64,000 nt of DNA from JAFAXD01 sp963760435 (GTDB taxonomy: Bacteria; Pseudomonadota; Alphaproteobacteria; Rhizobiales; Xanthobacteraceae): assembly GCA_963760435.1 (NCBI GenBank), contig CAVXDE010000017.1, positions 62,001-126,000 of the forward strand. The letters are read 5' to 3'. The notes under the pieces are model-generated. The model was not told the DNA's origin, ran no database searches, and was given only the letters and a program-made list of their open reading frames with translations. How positions within the stretch are numbered: position 1 is the first letter of the stretch; each line of letters begins with the position of its first letter. This document shows positions 53,425-62,745 of this stretch, piece by piece. The position numbers and the translations under genes were made by a program.

Positions 53425-54462
53425 ATGTTGAGCGTGACCGAGCCGATCAAGACCGATGTGCTGGTTATCGGGGCAGGGCCCTGCGGGTTGTTTGCCGTGT
53501 TCGAGCTGGGCCTGCTCGACATGAAGGTGCATCTCATCGACATTCTCGACAAGATCGGCGGCCAGTGCGCCGAGCTCTATCCGGAAAAGCCGATCTACGA
53601 CATACCCGGCATTCCGTTCATCACCGGCGCCGGGCTCACGGACTCACTGCTGGCGCAGATCAAGCCGTTCGGGCCGACCTTCCACCTCGGCGAGATGGTG
53701 GAGAGCGTCGAGAAGATAGGCGACCCGCTGTTTCGGGTGCGCACCGACCAGGGCAAGGTGTTCGAGGCCAAGATTGTCGTGATCGCCGCCGGCGGCGGTT
53801 CGTTCCAGCCCAAGCGGCCGCCGGTGCCGGGCATCGAGGCCTTCGAGGGCAAGTCCGTGTTCTATGCGGTTCGCAAGATGGACGCGTTCCGCGACAAGCG
53901 GCTGCTGATCGTCGGCGGCGGCGACAGCGCGCTCGATTGGACGATCAACCTGCATCCGGTCGCCAAGCGGGTCACCTTGCTGCACCGTCGCGACCAGTTC
54001 CGCGCCGCCCCCGACAGCGTCAACAAGATGCGCGCCCTGGTCGCCGATGGAGCGATGGATCTCAAGCTCGGCCAAGTCACCTCGCTCGAGGGCGATGACG
54101 GCAACGTGGTCGCTGCCCAGGTGAAGCCCGACAAGGGTGAGCCCTATCGCATCGAGTGCGACGCGGTGCTCCCGTTCTTCGGCCTCACCATGAAGCTCGG
54201 CCCGGTCGCCGACTGGGGCATCAAGCTCGACGGCGAGCTGATCCCGGTCGATACCGCCGCGTTCGAGACCAATGTACCCGGCGTGTTCGCCATCGGCGAC
54301 ATCAACACCTACCCCGGCAAGCTCAAGCTGATCCTTTCAGGCTTTCATGAAGGCGCCCTGATGGCGCAGAAGGCCTATCACTACGTCTACCCGGACAAGC
54401 GCCTCGTGTTCCAATACACGACCTCGTCCACCAGCCTGCAGAAGAAGCTCGGGGTGTCTTGA
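53425..54462 (+). CDS. Ferredoxin-NADP(+) reductase, thioredoxin-reductase-like type
   Basis: 345 residues. FAD motif VLVIGAGPCGLFAVFELG, KIGGQCAELYPEKPIYD (the TrxR-like FNR form without the CxxC redox pair), NADP motif LLIVGGGDSALDW and the second FAD motif FAIGDINTYPGKLKLIL. Moves electrons between NADPH and ferredoxin. Start ATG at 53425 with GAGAGG upstream; two TTGs just before it are less likely. Pairs with the ferredoxin gene. Confidence 0.9.
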   Translation: MLSVTEPIKTDVLVIGAGPCGLFAVFELGLLDMKVHLIDILDKIGGQCAELYPEKPIYDIPGIPFITGAGLTDSLLAQIKPFGPTFHLGEMVESVEKIGDPLFRVRTDQGKVFEAKIVVIAAGGGSFQPKRPPVPGIEAFEGKSVFYAVRKMDAFRDKRLLIVGGGDSALDWTINLHPVAKRVTLLHRRDQFRAAPDSVNKMRALVADGAMDLKLGQVTSLEGDDGNVVAAQVKPDKGEPYRIECDAVLPFFGLTMKLGPVADWGIKLDGELIPVDTAAFETNVPGVFAIGDINTYPGKLKLILSGFHEGALMAQKAYHYVYPDKRLVFQYTTSSTSLQKKLGVS

Positions 54463-54489
54463 TCCTCGGACCTAATCCTAATCCTGGGA

Positions 54490-54612
54490 CCTCATCCTGA
54501 GGAGCCTTGGCCTGCAAGGCCAAGGCGTCTCGAAGGATGGCCAAGAACGCAAGCTTGCATTGTTGCCGTCCTGAGAGACGCGTGACCTGCGGTCACGCTC
54601 CTCAGGACGAGG
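54490..54612. repeat. Two CCTCATCCTGAGGAG-family palindromic repeats
   Basis: First unit 54490-54542 (CCTCATCCTGAGGAGC, TTGGCCTGCAAGGCCAA, GCGTCTCGAAGGATGG) and second, inverted, 54567-54612 (GTCCTGAGAGACGC, GTGACCTGCGGTCAC, GCTCCTCAGGACGAGG). The same family occurs at 46717-46928. They fill the convergent gap between the reductase and chagasin-like genes. Confidence 0.85.
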
Positions 54613-54637
54613 TTCGTGATGTTGATGAAGGCCCAAC

Positions 54638-55048
54638 TCACCGCACCACCACGTGTAGAACAAACGTGCGCGCCGGCGGCCTATCCTTCTCCCACGGCCG
54701 GCCGTAGTTGATCACGACATCGCCCGCGCCAGTATTTGTTGGCTGCAACAGGAAAAATTGCGTCTGCGGTCCGCCCGGCCGGTCCGCCGAGGTCGTGTCT
54801 GATCGTACGAGCTTCAACGGCGCTGTTGGATTAGCTGCGAGCGTCCAGGAATAGCCGGTCCCCGCCTGTGCGGGTAAGCGAATTTCCAGAATTTGATCCT
54901 TGCCGATTGTTGTCGTTGTCCCGTTCTGGGCTTCAGCAATCGCAACCACGCGCGGTTGTGCGCCCACCACGTCGGTACGGGCGAAAGTGAGACCAATAAA
55001 CACGACCGTCAACAACACGAACCCATAGCCTCGACGAGAACTAATCAT
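54638..55048 (-). CDS. Chagasin-family (I42) cysteine protease inhibitor-like protein
   Basis: 136 residues. An N-terminal signal or anchor (YGFVLLTVVFIGLTFA) is followed by the Ig-like inhibitor fold with GTGYSWTL (for NPTTGYxW), a GGPQTQFFLLQPTNTGAG loop and INYGRPWEKD, the RPWE motif of the last loop. Inhibits papain-like cysteine proteases in this family. Its ATG lies one base after the stop of the SGNH esterase gene (TGAGATG), so the pair should be translated together. Confidence 0.85.
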   Translation of the reverse strand: MISSRRGYGFVLLTVVFIGLTFARTDVVGAQPRVVAIAEAQNGTTTTIGKDQILEIRLPAQAGTGYSWTLAANPTAPLKLVRSDTTSADRPGGPQTQFFLLQPTNTGAGDVVINYGRPWEKDRPPARTFVLHVVVR

Positions 55049-55049
55049 C

Positions 55050-56960
55050 TCACTGCTCCGGATCGGCCAAGGGTTTCGTTACCACTGCGGCTGACGGCGG
55101 AACGATGCGCAGCACATCGCGGAGTGCGGGGAGCGCAGCGTCAGCCATCGCAGCGTGGCCTTCGGCGCTCGGGTGCACGGCGCCCCCATAGACCGCCGAC
55201 AGCAGGCCCCAGGTCGCATCATGAATATCGCTGGGCTGCAGGCCACCGGTTCCGTGCGGATAGGTCATGGCGGCAAAGTAGCTGTCATTTGCGGTCCTGA
55301 TCCAGCGGGCGCGCAGCGCGTAAGCGCGAAACTCGCTGGGGCTGCGGTCGCAAACAAGCGGTTTGTTCGGTCCCTGCACCAAGTTCGGCGTGAAACTGTC
55401 GCCCGTCGGCGAGAAGCAGTCATTGTCGAAATCAGGGTCGCTTGCGGCGCGCGCGCAGATGCCGTGCCCGGCGAATTGCGGCTGATGCGCATCGACGAAG
55501 GTCATGCGTTCGCTGGCGTCGTTGCAGATTGTTCCACCAGCGCAGGTCGCGAGCGCCAGCAGTCCGGGCAAGAACCGGCGTTGCACAAAGTCGGATGCAC
55601 GCCGCAGCCGTGCGGCGTCCACCCCGAACGCGGGATGCACGTCAAAGCCGAGCCGGCCGCCCGGGCAAGGCGCGCCGGACGCATCGAGCGCCGGGTTGGC
55701 GTAAGCCACGTAGACGACGTGCGAGAGGTCACCAACCAGCGGGCGGAGCGCCGCGCGCAGGCGCACGAAATCGCGCGGCAGCTTCTGCTCAAGCGCTGTG
55801 GCGGCCTGCTCGACGCTGGCGAACGTGCCGGAGCGGCTCAGCATGTCGCGCACCGCCGGACGATCGACCATCACGTCTGCCACAAGCCCGGAGAAGTTGA
55901 TGTCATTTGCGCCGATCGTCAGCAGCAGCGCATCGAGATGGCGCGAAGGATCCTGCCGCTGCGCGGTTTGCAGCAGGGTCTGCAGCCGTGCGAGTTGCGC
56001 CGGGACCGAGGTCGGGCATCGGCTGGTCCCGCAATTGATCTCCCGCGCGGCCTGGCCGTTGAGCAGCCCCGCATCGATCGATGCCCCGGTGCAGGCGAGC
56101 GGCAGGTACGTCACGGCGATGTGCGGGTTCTCCACGGCAAGCGCAAGCGCGGTGCGTACCTGGTAACTGTAGAGCGAGCGGTGACAGGCGGCATTGAGCC
56201 AGCGCGCCGAGATCTTGTTCCACTCCTCGTCGCCGCCGCTGCCTTCGCACGAGCGGTTGCCCCGATAGCCGGCGCGCGCGGGACGGAAATATTCGGTGCG
56301 CTCGCTGCCGGCGAGCTGGCGAAAGCAGAAGCCCGTGTTGGCGAGGGGGATCGGCCGGTCCGGATTGCCTTCGCCCGACGCAACCGAGTCACCGAGCCCG
56401 GCGATCAGCACATCGCGGACCACAATTTCTTCGGTGACCTGCTTACTGCTTTCGGTCCCGCCGGCGGCGACGCTCACCACGGTCGGCCGTCCGTAGCGGA
56501 CCCGCAGATCGACCGCATCGCCACAATCGGCATTCAGGCTCTGCGGCGGATCGTCGCCGGACTCGAAATGCCAGGCGCACGGCGTTCCGTCGGCTCCGGA
56601 GAGCCGCACGGTGATGGCGTGATCGCTTGGTGCCAGATAATTCTCGCTGGTGCCGTCGCGCACGCACGGCTCGGCGATGCGGCCAGCGCCGTCAATACAG
56701 AGTCGGCCGATCATGTTACGGGCCCAGCCGCGCCCATCGCTCTGCCGCGCGAGAATATCTTCCAATTCGAGCACGCTGCGGCCCGCCAGCGCCTCGAGGT
56801 GAAGCAGGAAATCCTTTTCCTCGCGGAACAGGCGAAAGCGGTTGCGGACCTCCCAACTGATTTTGAGATCAGTGGGTTGGGCGCGCGCCATGTCGGTGAC
56901 GACGACGCAGCCGATTACCAGAACGCAGGCCGCAATGCGGCGGCCGATCAATTCGTACAT
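55050..56960 (-). CDS. Secreted SGNH/GDSL hydrolase
   Basis: 636 residues, long for the family. N-terminal signal (ACVLVIGCVVVTDMARAQ), a beta-rich N-terminal region, then block I GLGDSVASGEGNP (nucleophile Ser), block III LTIGANDINFSG and block V VHPSAEGHAAM (catalytic His). The residue three before that His is Gly, not Asp, as in SEST-like two-residue active sites. Cys-rich segments suggest disulfides outside the cytosol. Possible substrate: acetylated polysaccharide or lipid ester. Coupled to the chagasin-like gene downstream. Confidence 0.85.
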   Translation of the reverse strand: MYELIGRRIAACVLVIGCVVVTDMARAQPTDLKISWEVRNRFRLFREEKDFLLHLEALAGRSVLELEDILARQSDGRGWARNMIGRLCIDGAGRIAEPCVRDGTSENYLAPSDHAITVRLSGADGTPCAWHFESGDDPPQSLNADCGDAVDLRVRYGRPTVVSVAAGGTESSKQVTEEIVVRDVLIAGLGDSVASGEGNPDRPIPLANTGFCFRQLAGSERTEYFRPARAGYRGNRSCEGSGGDEEWNKISARWLNAACHRSLYSYQVRTALALAVENPHIAVTYLPLACTGASIDAGLLNGQAAREINCGTSRCPTSVPAQLARLQTLLQTAQRQDPSRHLDALLLTIGANDINFSGLVADVMVDRPAVRDMLSRSGTFASVEQAATALEQKLPRDFVRLRAALRPLVGDLSHVVYVAYANPALDASGAPCPGGRLGFDVHPAFGVDAARLRRASDFVQRRFLPGLLALATCAGGTICNDASERMTFVDAHQPQFAGHGICARAASDPDFDNDCFSPTGDSFTPNLVQGPNKPLVCDRSPSEFRAYALRARWIRTANDSYFAAMTYPHGTGGLQPSDIHDATWGLLSAVYGGAVHPSAEGHAAMADAALPALRDVLRIVPPSAAVVTKPLADPEQ

Positions 56961-57053
56961 ACGGGATCCAGGGAGCTTGGCGTTGCTTTAGAATGAGGAG
57001 AGAGACCAAGATCGCGGCGCTCGCATGACCATCTCGTAAACGGAGTGAACGTC

Positions 57054-58310
57054 ATGGAGGAAACCCTGAGCCGGCAAGAGCCGGGAACACAGACGCTGAC
57101 GACGCGATGCTGTGTGGTCGGCGGTGGGCCCGCCGGAATGATGCTCGGCTTCCTGTTGGCGCGCGCCGGCGTCGATATGGTGGTGCTGGAGAAGCACGGC
57201 GATTTCCTGCGCGATTTCCGCGGCGACACGATCCACCCGTCGACACTCGAGTTCATGCATGAGCTCGGGCTGCTCGATCAATTCCTGGCCCTGCCGCATC
57301 AGGAAGTGCGCAAGCTCACCGTGCAGATCGGCGAGAGCCGGATCACCGCGGGAGATTTCACTCACCTGCCAACCGTGTGCAAATTCGTCGCACTCATGCC
57401 GCAGTGGGATTTTCTCAATTTTCTTGCTGCGCAGGGACAGCATTATCCCAATTTCAAATTGTTGATGAACACGGAGGCGATCGACATCATCCGCGCTGGC
57501 GGCCGGGTCGTCGGCGTTCGGGCGACTGGCCCGGACGGCCTGCGCGAGATCCGGGCCGACCTCGTGGTCGGCACCGACGGACGCCACTCCACCGTGCGTG
57601 CCAGAGCCGGCCTCCCCGTGCAGGACATCGGCGCGCCGATGGATGTGCTGTGGATGCGCATCTCGCGCCGGCCGGACGACAACTACGACACGCTCGGCCG
57701 TGTCGACGCGGGACATATATTCGTCATGTTCGACCGCGGGGACTATTGGCAGTGCGCCTATGTGATCCGCAAGGGCGGCGCCGACGAGATCCGTCGCCAA
57801 GGCCTGCCGGCGTTCCGCGCCTCCGTTGTGAAATTCGCGCCGCTGCTGCGTGATCGCGTCGAGGAGCTGCGCAACTGGGACGACGTCAAGCTGCTCACCG
57901 TTGCGGTCGACCGGCTCAAACAGTGGTACAGCCCGGGGCTCCTGTGCATCGGAGATGCCGCGCACGCGATGTCGCCGATCGGCGGCGTTGGGGTGAACCT
58001 TGCGGTCCAGGATGCGGTCGCAGCAGCAAATATTCTTTACGCGCCATTGCGCCGCGGTCAGCCCACGACCGAGGAACTGGCGGCGGTGCAGCGCCGGCGC
58101 GAATACCCGATGCGGGTCATCCAGGGCATCCAGTTGCTGGTGCAGAACCGGATCATCAGCCGGGTCCTGGCCTCGACCGAGTCACCGAAGCCGCCCTTGG
58201 CGGTGCGGCTGCTCGATTGGATACCGCCGCTGCGGCGAATTCCTGCGCGTATTGTTGGTCTCGGCGTGCAGCGCGAGCACGTGCACACGCCAGACGCTGG
58301 TGCGCGCTAA
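57054..58310 (+). CDS. FAD-dependent monooxygenase (class A)
   Basis: 418 residues. VVGGGPAGMMLGFLLARAG binds FAD, VVGTDGRHSTVR is the DG motif, and CIGDAAHAMSPIGGVGVNLAVQDA is the GD motif. Resembles UbiH/PHBH-like aromatic hydroxylases acting on an unknown substrate. Start ATG at 57054 with GGAG 9 bp before; a GTG at 57045 in frame is the alternative. Divergent from the SGNH gene, 93 bp apart. Confidence 0.87.
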   Translation: MEETLSRQEPGTQTLTTRCCVVGGGPAGMMLGFLLARAGVDMVVLEKHGDFLRDFRGDTIHPSTLEFMHELGLLDQFLALPHQEVRKLTVQIGESRITAGDFTHLPTVCKFVALMPQWDFLNFLAAQGQHYPNFKLLMNTEAIDIIRAGGRVVGVRATGPDGLREIRADLVVGTDGRHSTVRARAGLPVQDIGAPMDVLWMRISRRPDDNYDTLGRVDAGHIFVMFDRGDYWQCAYVIRKGGADEIRRQGLPAFRASVVKFAPLLRDRVEELRNWDDVKLLTVAVDRLKQWYSPGLLCIGDAAHAMSPIGGVGVNLAVQDAVAAANILYAPLRRGQPTTEELAAVQRRREYPMRVIQGIQLLVQNRIISRVLASTESPKPPLAVRLLDWIPPLRRIPARIVGLGVQREHVHTPDAGAR

Positions 58311-58412
58311 TCTTTCTCAAGGCCGACGGCCTCGGCCAGCACTTTGCCTGCCGCTGCGAAAGTCCTTGTAGGACCCCTCGTTGGTCCGCGATGGGCGCGA
58401 TGTATCTGCGGC

Positions 58413-59441
58413 TCAGGGTGGTGGCGTAACCCCGTGGCGTACTTTGCGGTGATCGGCGCGCTTGCGCGCGGCGGCCGCGCGCGCGCTCATCCACAGCTCG
58501 CGGCAACCGAGGAACACGAGCGCGATGGCAAACGGGGTGATGTAGTAGAGCAGGCGGAACAGCAGCAGCGCGGCGAGCAATTCCTCCTTGGGGTATTGAT
58601 GCAGGCCGACCAGCATGGCGGCGTCAAATACGCCAACCCCGCCGGGGGCGTGGCTCGCGAACCCGAGCAGGGTCGCGAGCACGAACGCGACCATCACATT
58701 GATAAAGTCGAGATGGGGGTCGTCCGGAACCAGGATATACATTGCGACCGCACTGCAGCCGAGGTCGAGGATGCCGAGGCCGATCTGCACCAGGGTGAGT
58801 TGCGCATTGGGCAGCGTCACCAGCCAGCCGCTCCAGCCAATGGTGCGTTTGCGGGGCAGCAGCCAGATCAGATACGCGATGATGGCGGCGAGCCCGGCGA
58901 AACCCAACAGGCGGTTCGCCCACGGCGGCAGCTGGTCAATGACGCTCGCGACAGCCGGCTCGTAGATCATGCCGCCGCCGAGCACGAAGGCATTACCGAG
59001 CCAGAAGGTCAGGCCGGTCACGAAGGCGATCTTGGTGACGTCGATGACGTCGAGGCCCCAGGCCGAGTAGATGCGAAAGCGAACCGCGCCGCCGGTGAAA
59101 ACCGTCGCCCCGATGTTGTGCCCAATAGAATAGCTGGTGAAGCTCGCAAAGGCGGCTACGCGATACGGAACAGTGAGCTTGCCGATCGCGCGCAAGGCGA
59201 ACAGGTCGTAGAAGGTCAGAGTCAGGTAGGCGAAGGCGACGAACAGGGCAGCAATCGCAATCTCGTGCGGAGGGGTGCCACGCAGCGCCACGGTGACTTT
59301 GGCAACCTCGACGTCGCGCAGCAGGTGGAACAGGGTGTAGCCCGCGACGGTGATAATGCCGCAGCTGAGCACGATGCCCACAAAATGCCAGGTTACGCGC
59401 GCTCGTACGAAATCTACGGCTTTCGCCAGCGGTCTTCGCAT
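58413..59441 (-). CDS. Lysylphosphatidylglycerol synthase TM-region/UPF0104 family membrane protein
   Basis: 342 residues, about eight TM helices. AFASFTSYSIGHNIGATVFTGGAVRFRIYSAWGL and FASHAPGGVGVFDAAMLVGL are the family motifs, the latter strongly so. It contains only the flippase-like part without the aminoacyl-transferase domain. Relatives move lipids or carry YbhN/AglD-like functions. Divergent from the second LpxH-like phosphoesterase. Confidence 0.87.
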   Translation of the reverse strand: MRRPLAKAVDFVRARVTWHFVGIVLSCGIITVAGYTLFHLLRDVEVAKVTVALRGTPPHEIAIAALFVAFAYLTLTFYDLFALRAIGKLTVPYRVAAFASFTSYSIGHNIGATVFTGGAVRFRIYSAWGLDVIDVTKIAFVTGLTFWLGNAFVLGGGMIYEPAVASVIDQLPPWANRLLGFAGLAAIIAYLIWLLPRKRTIGWSGWLVTLPNAQLTLVQIGLGILDLGCSAVAMYILVPDDPHLDFINVMVAFVLATLLGFASHAPGGVGVFDAAMLVGLHQYPKEELLAALLLFRLLYYITPFAIALVFLGCRELWMSARAAAARKRADHRKVRHGVTPPP

Positions 59442-59684
59442 TCAATCCTGCCCTGACCGCCGATCCGGTCTCTGATTCGTCTAAGTAAATTATCCCAGGA
59501 GGGTGCAACAGAATGCTGACGGCATCAGCTTGCTCCGAAAACTGGCCGGAATCGTGCTAGTTCCCGCCCAAGGAAATCTGGCTAGGCACGCCGGGGCGCG
59601 TCCAACGTTCCAAATATCGCGAAAATCGGGCCGCCATGACGGGCTCGTCATGAATCTGAGACACGACTTGGTCAATGTCGAAGC

Positions 59685-60512
59685 ATGCGATTCGGCTTTG
59701 AGATAGACAACGACTGGTTGCCCACTCGGCCGCGCCGGTATCGCGCGTTGTTTCTTTCGGACATGCATCTGGGCAGCCGAGGGTGCCAAGGCGACCGGCT
59801 GGCGGACTTTCTGCGCAACCACGAAGCGGAGACCATCTACCTCGTCGGCGACATCGTCGACGGCTGGCGGCTGGGCTCGAAATGGTACTGGCCCTCGACC
59901 CACAATGAGATCGTGCAGATCCTGCTGCGGGCGGCGCGTCGCGGCGTGCGCATCGTCTACATCCCGGGCAATCACGACGCGTTCCTGCGCGACTTCTACG
60001 GCACCCATTTCGGCGGGATCGAGGTGGTCGAACAGACGGTCCACGTCGCGGCGGACGGCTGCCGTTACCTGGTGATCCACGGCGACACTTTCGACGCCGC
60101 GCTCAAGCACACACAAAGGCTCGCCTTCCTGGGCGGATCGGCGATGCGGGCCACGACCGCCGTTAACGCCGGACTCAACTTCGCGCGCCGGCTGCTCGGG
60201 CTGTCGCACTGGTCGCTCTCACAATGGGCAAAGCTCAAAGTGAAGAGCGCCACCAACTATCTGAGCGATTATGAGCAAGGACTGGCGGCACTGGCGCGTC
60301 GGCATCACGTCGACGGGGTTATTTGCGGGCACGTCCACCATGCGACAATCCACGAGGATCTGGGCGTGCGCTATATCAACTGCGGCGACTGGATCGAGAG
60401 CTGCACGGCGGTCGCCGAGCACGGCAATGGCTCGTTTGAGATCGTCACCTGGCACGACCGAGGCACGCGCCAAAACCGCACCGTGATGGTGAGCGAGGCA
60501 CGGCCAGCATGA
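59685..60512 (+). CDS. LpxH-like calcineurin-family metallophosphoesterase, paralogue 2
   Basis: 275 residues with the same metal motifs as the gene at 37604: DMHLGSRGCQGD, GDIVDGW, GNHDAF, HGDTFD and GHVHHATIH. The two share long identical blocks such as YGTHFGGIEVVE and WSLSQWAKLKVK. Start ATG at 59685. It overlaps the glycosyltransferase gene by 4 bp, so the phosphatase and transferase should act together, perhaps on a lipid-linked sugar or glycolipid. Confidence 0.83.
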   Translation: MRFGFEIDNDWLPTRPRRYRALFLSDMHLGSRGCQGDRLADFLRNHEAETIYLVGDIVDGWRLGSKWYWPSTHNEIVQILLRAARRGVRIVYIPGNHDAFLRDFYGTHFGGIEVVEQTVHVAADGCRYLVIHGDTFDAALKHTQRLAFLGGSAMRATTAVNAGLNFARRLLGLSHWSLSQWAKLKVKSATNYLSDYEQGLAALARRHHVDGVICGHVHHATIHEDLGVRYINCGDWIESCTAVAEHGNGSFEIVTWHDRGTRQNRTVMVSEARPA

Positions 60513-61534
60513 ACATCCTGGTCGCGACCGACGCTTGGGAGCCTCAAGTCAACGGCGTCGTCCGTACACTCAAGTCGCTCGCCAACGCGGTGCGCAAGTT
60601 CGATGCGGCCATCACGTTCCTGACGCCGGACGGCTTCCCGTCCGTGGCGGTGCCGACTTATCCGGGCCTGCGCTGCGCGCTGCCGAGCCCGCGCGAAGTG
60701 GCGCAGCGCATCGAGCGCGTTGCGCCGGATGCGATCCATATCGCCACCGAAGGTCCGATCGGCGCCGTGGTCCGCCGCTACTGCGTCAAGCGCGGCCTGC
60801 CATTCACGACGAGCTACACCACGCGCTTTCCCGAATACATCGCCGCCCGGGTGCCGATCCCGGAGGCGTGGAGCTACGCGGTGTTGCGCTATTTCCATGC
60901 CGCGGCGCGGGTCACCATGGTATCCACGCCGTCGCTGATGGCCGAGCTTGCCGGTCGCGGCTTCAAGAACCTGGGCATGTGGACGCGTGGCGTCGACACC
61001 GACCTGTTCCGGCCCGAGCGGGCTATCGACCTCGGACTGCCACGGCCGATCTTCGCCACGGTGGGTCGGGTGGCGGTGGAGAAGAACCTCGCCGCGTTCC
61101 TCGCGCTCGATCTGCCGGGCAGCAAGGTTGTGATCGGCACCGGGCCGGAGGAAGCCGAGCTGCGCCGCCGGTTTCCGGAGGCGGTGTTCCTGGGCGCACT
61201 CAAGGACGAGCGCCTCGCCGCGCATCTCGCCATGGCCGACGTGTTCGTGTTTCCCTCACTCACGGATACGTTCGGGGTCGTGCAGCTCGAGGCGCTGGCC
61301 TGCGGTGTGCCGGTCGCGGCATATCCCGTCACCGGCCCACTCGACGTGATCGCGAATAATCCGGTCGGCGTGCTCAATGAGGATTTACGCGTCGCGTGCC
61401 TGGAGGCGTTGAATATCTCGCGCACGGCCTGCCGCGACTACGCCCTGACCCGCTCATGGGAGACGAGCGCGAAGCAGTTTATGACCCACCTGCGGCGGAT
61501 CTCGAAGCGCGCCCGTGAGGTGCAAGCGGCCTAA
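60509..61534 (+). CDS. GT4-family glycosyltransferase (glycolipid type)
   Basis: 341 residues, GT-B fold. MNILVATDAWEPQVNGVVRTL is the N-terminal motif shared with MgtA/SqdX-like enzymes that glycosylate diacylglycerol or phosphatidylinositol. Donor-site motifs FATVGRVAVEKNLAAFL and FPSLTDTFGVVQLEALACGVPVAAYPV follow. Coupled to the phosphoesterase by ATGA overlap. Substrate not determined by sequence; a sugar-lipid product is likely. Confidence 0.87.
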   Translation: MNILVATDAWEPQVNGVVRTLKSLANAVRKFDAAITFLTPDGFPSVAVPTYPGLRCALPSPREVAQRIERVAPDAIHIATEGPIGAVVRRYCVKRGLPFTTSYTTRFPEYIAARVPIPEAWSYAVLRYFHAAARVTMVSTPSLMAELAGRGFKNLGMWTRGVDTDLFRPERAIDLGLPRPIFATVGRVAVEKNLAAFLALDLPGSKVVIGTGPEEAELRRRFPEAVFLGALKDERLAAHLAMADVFVFPSLTDTFGVVQLEALACGVPVAAYPVTGPLDVIANNPVGVLNEDLRVACLEALNISRTACRDYALTRSWETSAKQFMTHLRRISKRAREVQAA

Positions 61535-61572
61535 CGCTTGACCCAGGCGGCGCTTGTCCCGATGCTGCGCGC

Positions 61573-62745
61573 ATGTTCGTGACGTTCTTCCAGGAGCTCA
61601 AGCAGGCCGGCCTGCCGGTCACCTTGCGCGAATACCTGACCCTGATGGAGGCGATGGAGCGCGACCTCGCCTCGCGCCGGGTCGAGGATTTCTACTATTT
61701 GTCACGCGCCACCCTGGTGAAGGACGAGCGCAACCTCGACAAGTTCGATCGCGTTTTCGGCCACGTGTTCAAGGGGCTGGAACAGGGCGCCGAGCTTGCC
61801 GCCGAGATCCCGACCGAATGGCTCAAGAAGCTCGCCGAGAAATATCTCACCGAGGAGGAAAAGAAACAGATCGAGGCCATGGGTGGGCTCGACAAGTTGC
61901 TCGAGACGTTGCGCCAGCGACTGGCCGAGCAGAAGGGGCGCCACCAGGGCGGCTCGAAATGGATCGGCACCGCGGGCACCTCGCCGTTCGGAGCCTATGG
62001 GTACAATCCGGAAGGCGTGCGCATCGGCCAGGACAAGAACCGCAACTTCCGCGCTGTGAAGGTTTGGGACCGGCGCGAGTTCAAGGACCTCGACGACGAG
62101 GTCGAGCTCGGCACGCGCAACATCAAGATCGCGCTGCGGCGGTTGCGCAAATTCGCCCGCACCGGCGCGCCCGAGGAGCTTGATCTCGACGGCACCATCA
62201 AGGGTACGGCGCACAAGGGTTATCTCGACATCGTCATGCGGCCCGAGCGGCACAACGCCGTGAAGGTGTTGTTGTTCTTCGACGTCGGCGGCTCGATGGA
62301 TTGGCACGTGCAGGCAACGCAGGAGTTGTTCTCGGCGACCCGCAGCGAGTTCAAGCACATGGAGCATTTCTACTTCCACAACTGCCTCTATGAGCGGGTC
62401 TGGAAGGAGAATGGCCGCCGCTATGACCACACCACGCCGACCTGGGACGTGCTGCACACGTTCCCGCACGACTACAAAGTGATCTTCGTCGGCGATGCGT
62501 CGATGTCACCCTACGAGTTGGCGATGCCGGGCGGATCGGTCGAGCACATGAACGACGAGCCGGGCCAGGTCTGGCTTGACCGCGTGACGCGCACCTATCC
62601 GGCCTGTGTGTGGCTCAATCCGGTCCCGGAGAACCAGTGGGACTACACGCAATCCATCCGCATGGTGCGGCAGATGTTTGCTGGGCGCATGTATCCGCTC
62701 ACGTTGGAAGGACTGGATCGCGCGATGCGCGAGCTGGTGCGTTGA
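61573..62745 (+). CDS. VWA-domain protein with altered MIDAS
   Basis: 390 residues, soluble. N-terminal helical region FFQELKQAGLPVTLREYLTLMEAM is typical of CoxE-like VWA proteins. The VWA domain begins VKVLLFFDVGGSMDWHV: the MIDAS DxSxS is DVGGS, lacking the first serine. VIFVGDASMSP is the next metal loop. CoxE-type proteins usually work with MoxR AAA+ ATPases in metal cofactor insertion; no MoxR gene is adjacent here. Its stop abuts the stop of the convergent secreted-protein gene. Confidence 0.86.
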   Translation: MFVTFFQELKQAGLPVTLREYLTLMEAMERDLASRRVEDFYYLSRATLVKDERNLDKFDRVFGHVFKGLEQGAELAAEIPTEWLKKLAEKYLTEEEKKQIEAMGGLDKLLETLRQRLAEQKGRHQGGSKWIGTAGTSPFGAYGYNPEGVRIGQDKNRNFRAVKVWDRREFKDLDDEVELGTRNIKIALRRLRKFARTGAPEELDLDGTIKGTAHKGYLDIVMRPERHNAVKVLLFFDVGGSMDWHVQATQELFSATRSEFKHMEHFYFHNCLYERVWKENGRRYDHTTPTWDVLHTFPHDYKVIFVGDASMSPYELAMPGGSVEHMNDEPGQVWLDRVTRTYPACVWLNPVPENQWDYTQSIRMVRQMFAGRMYPLTLEGLDRAMRELVR

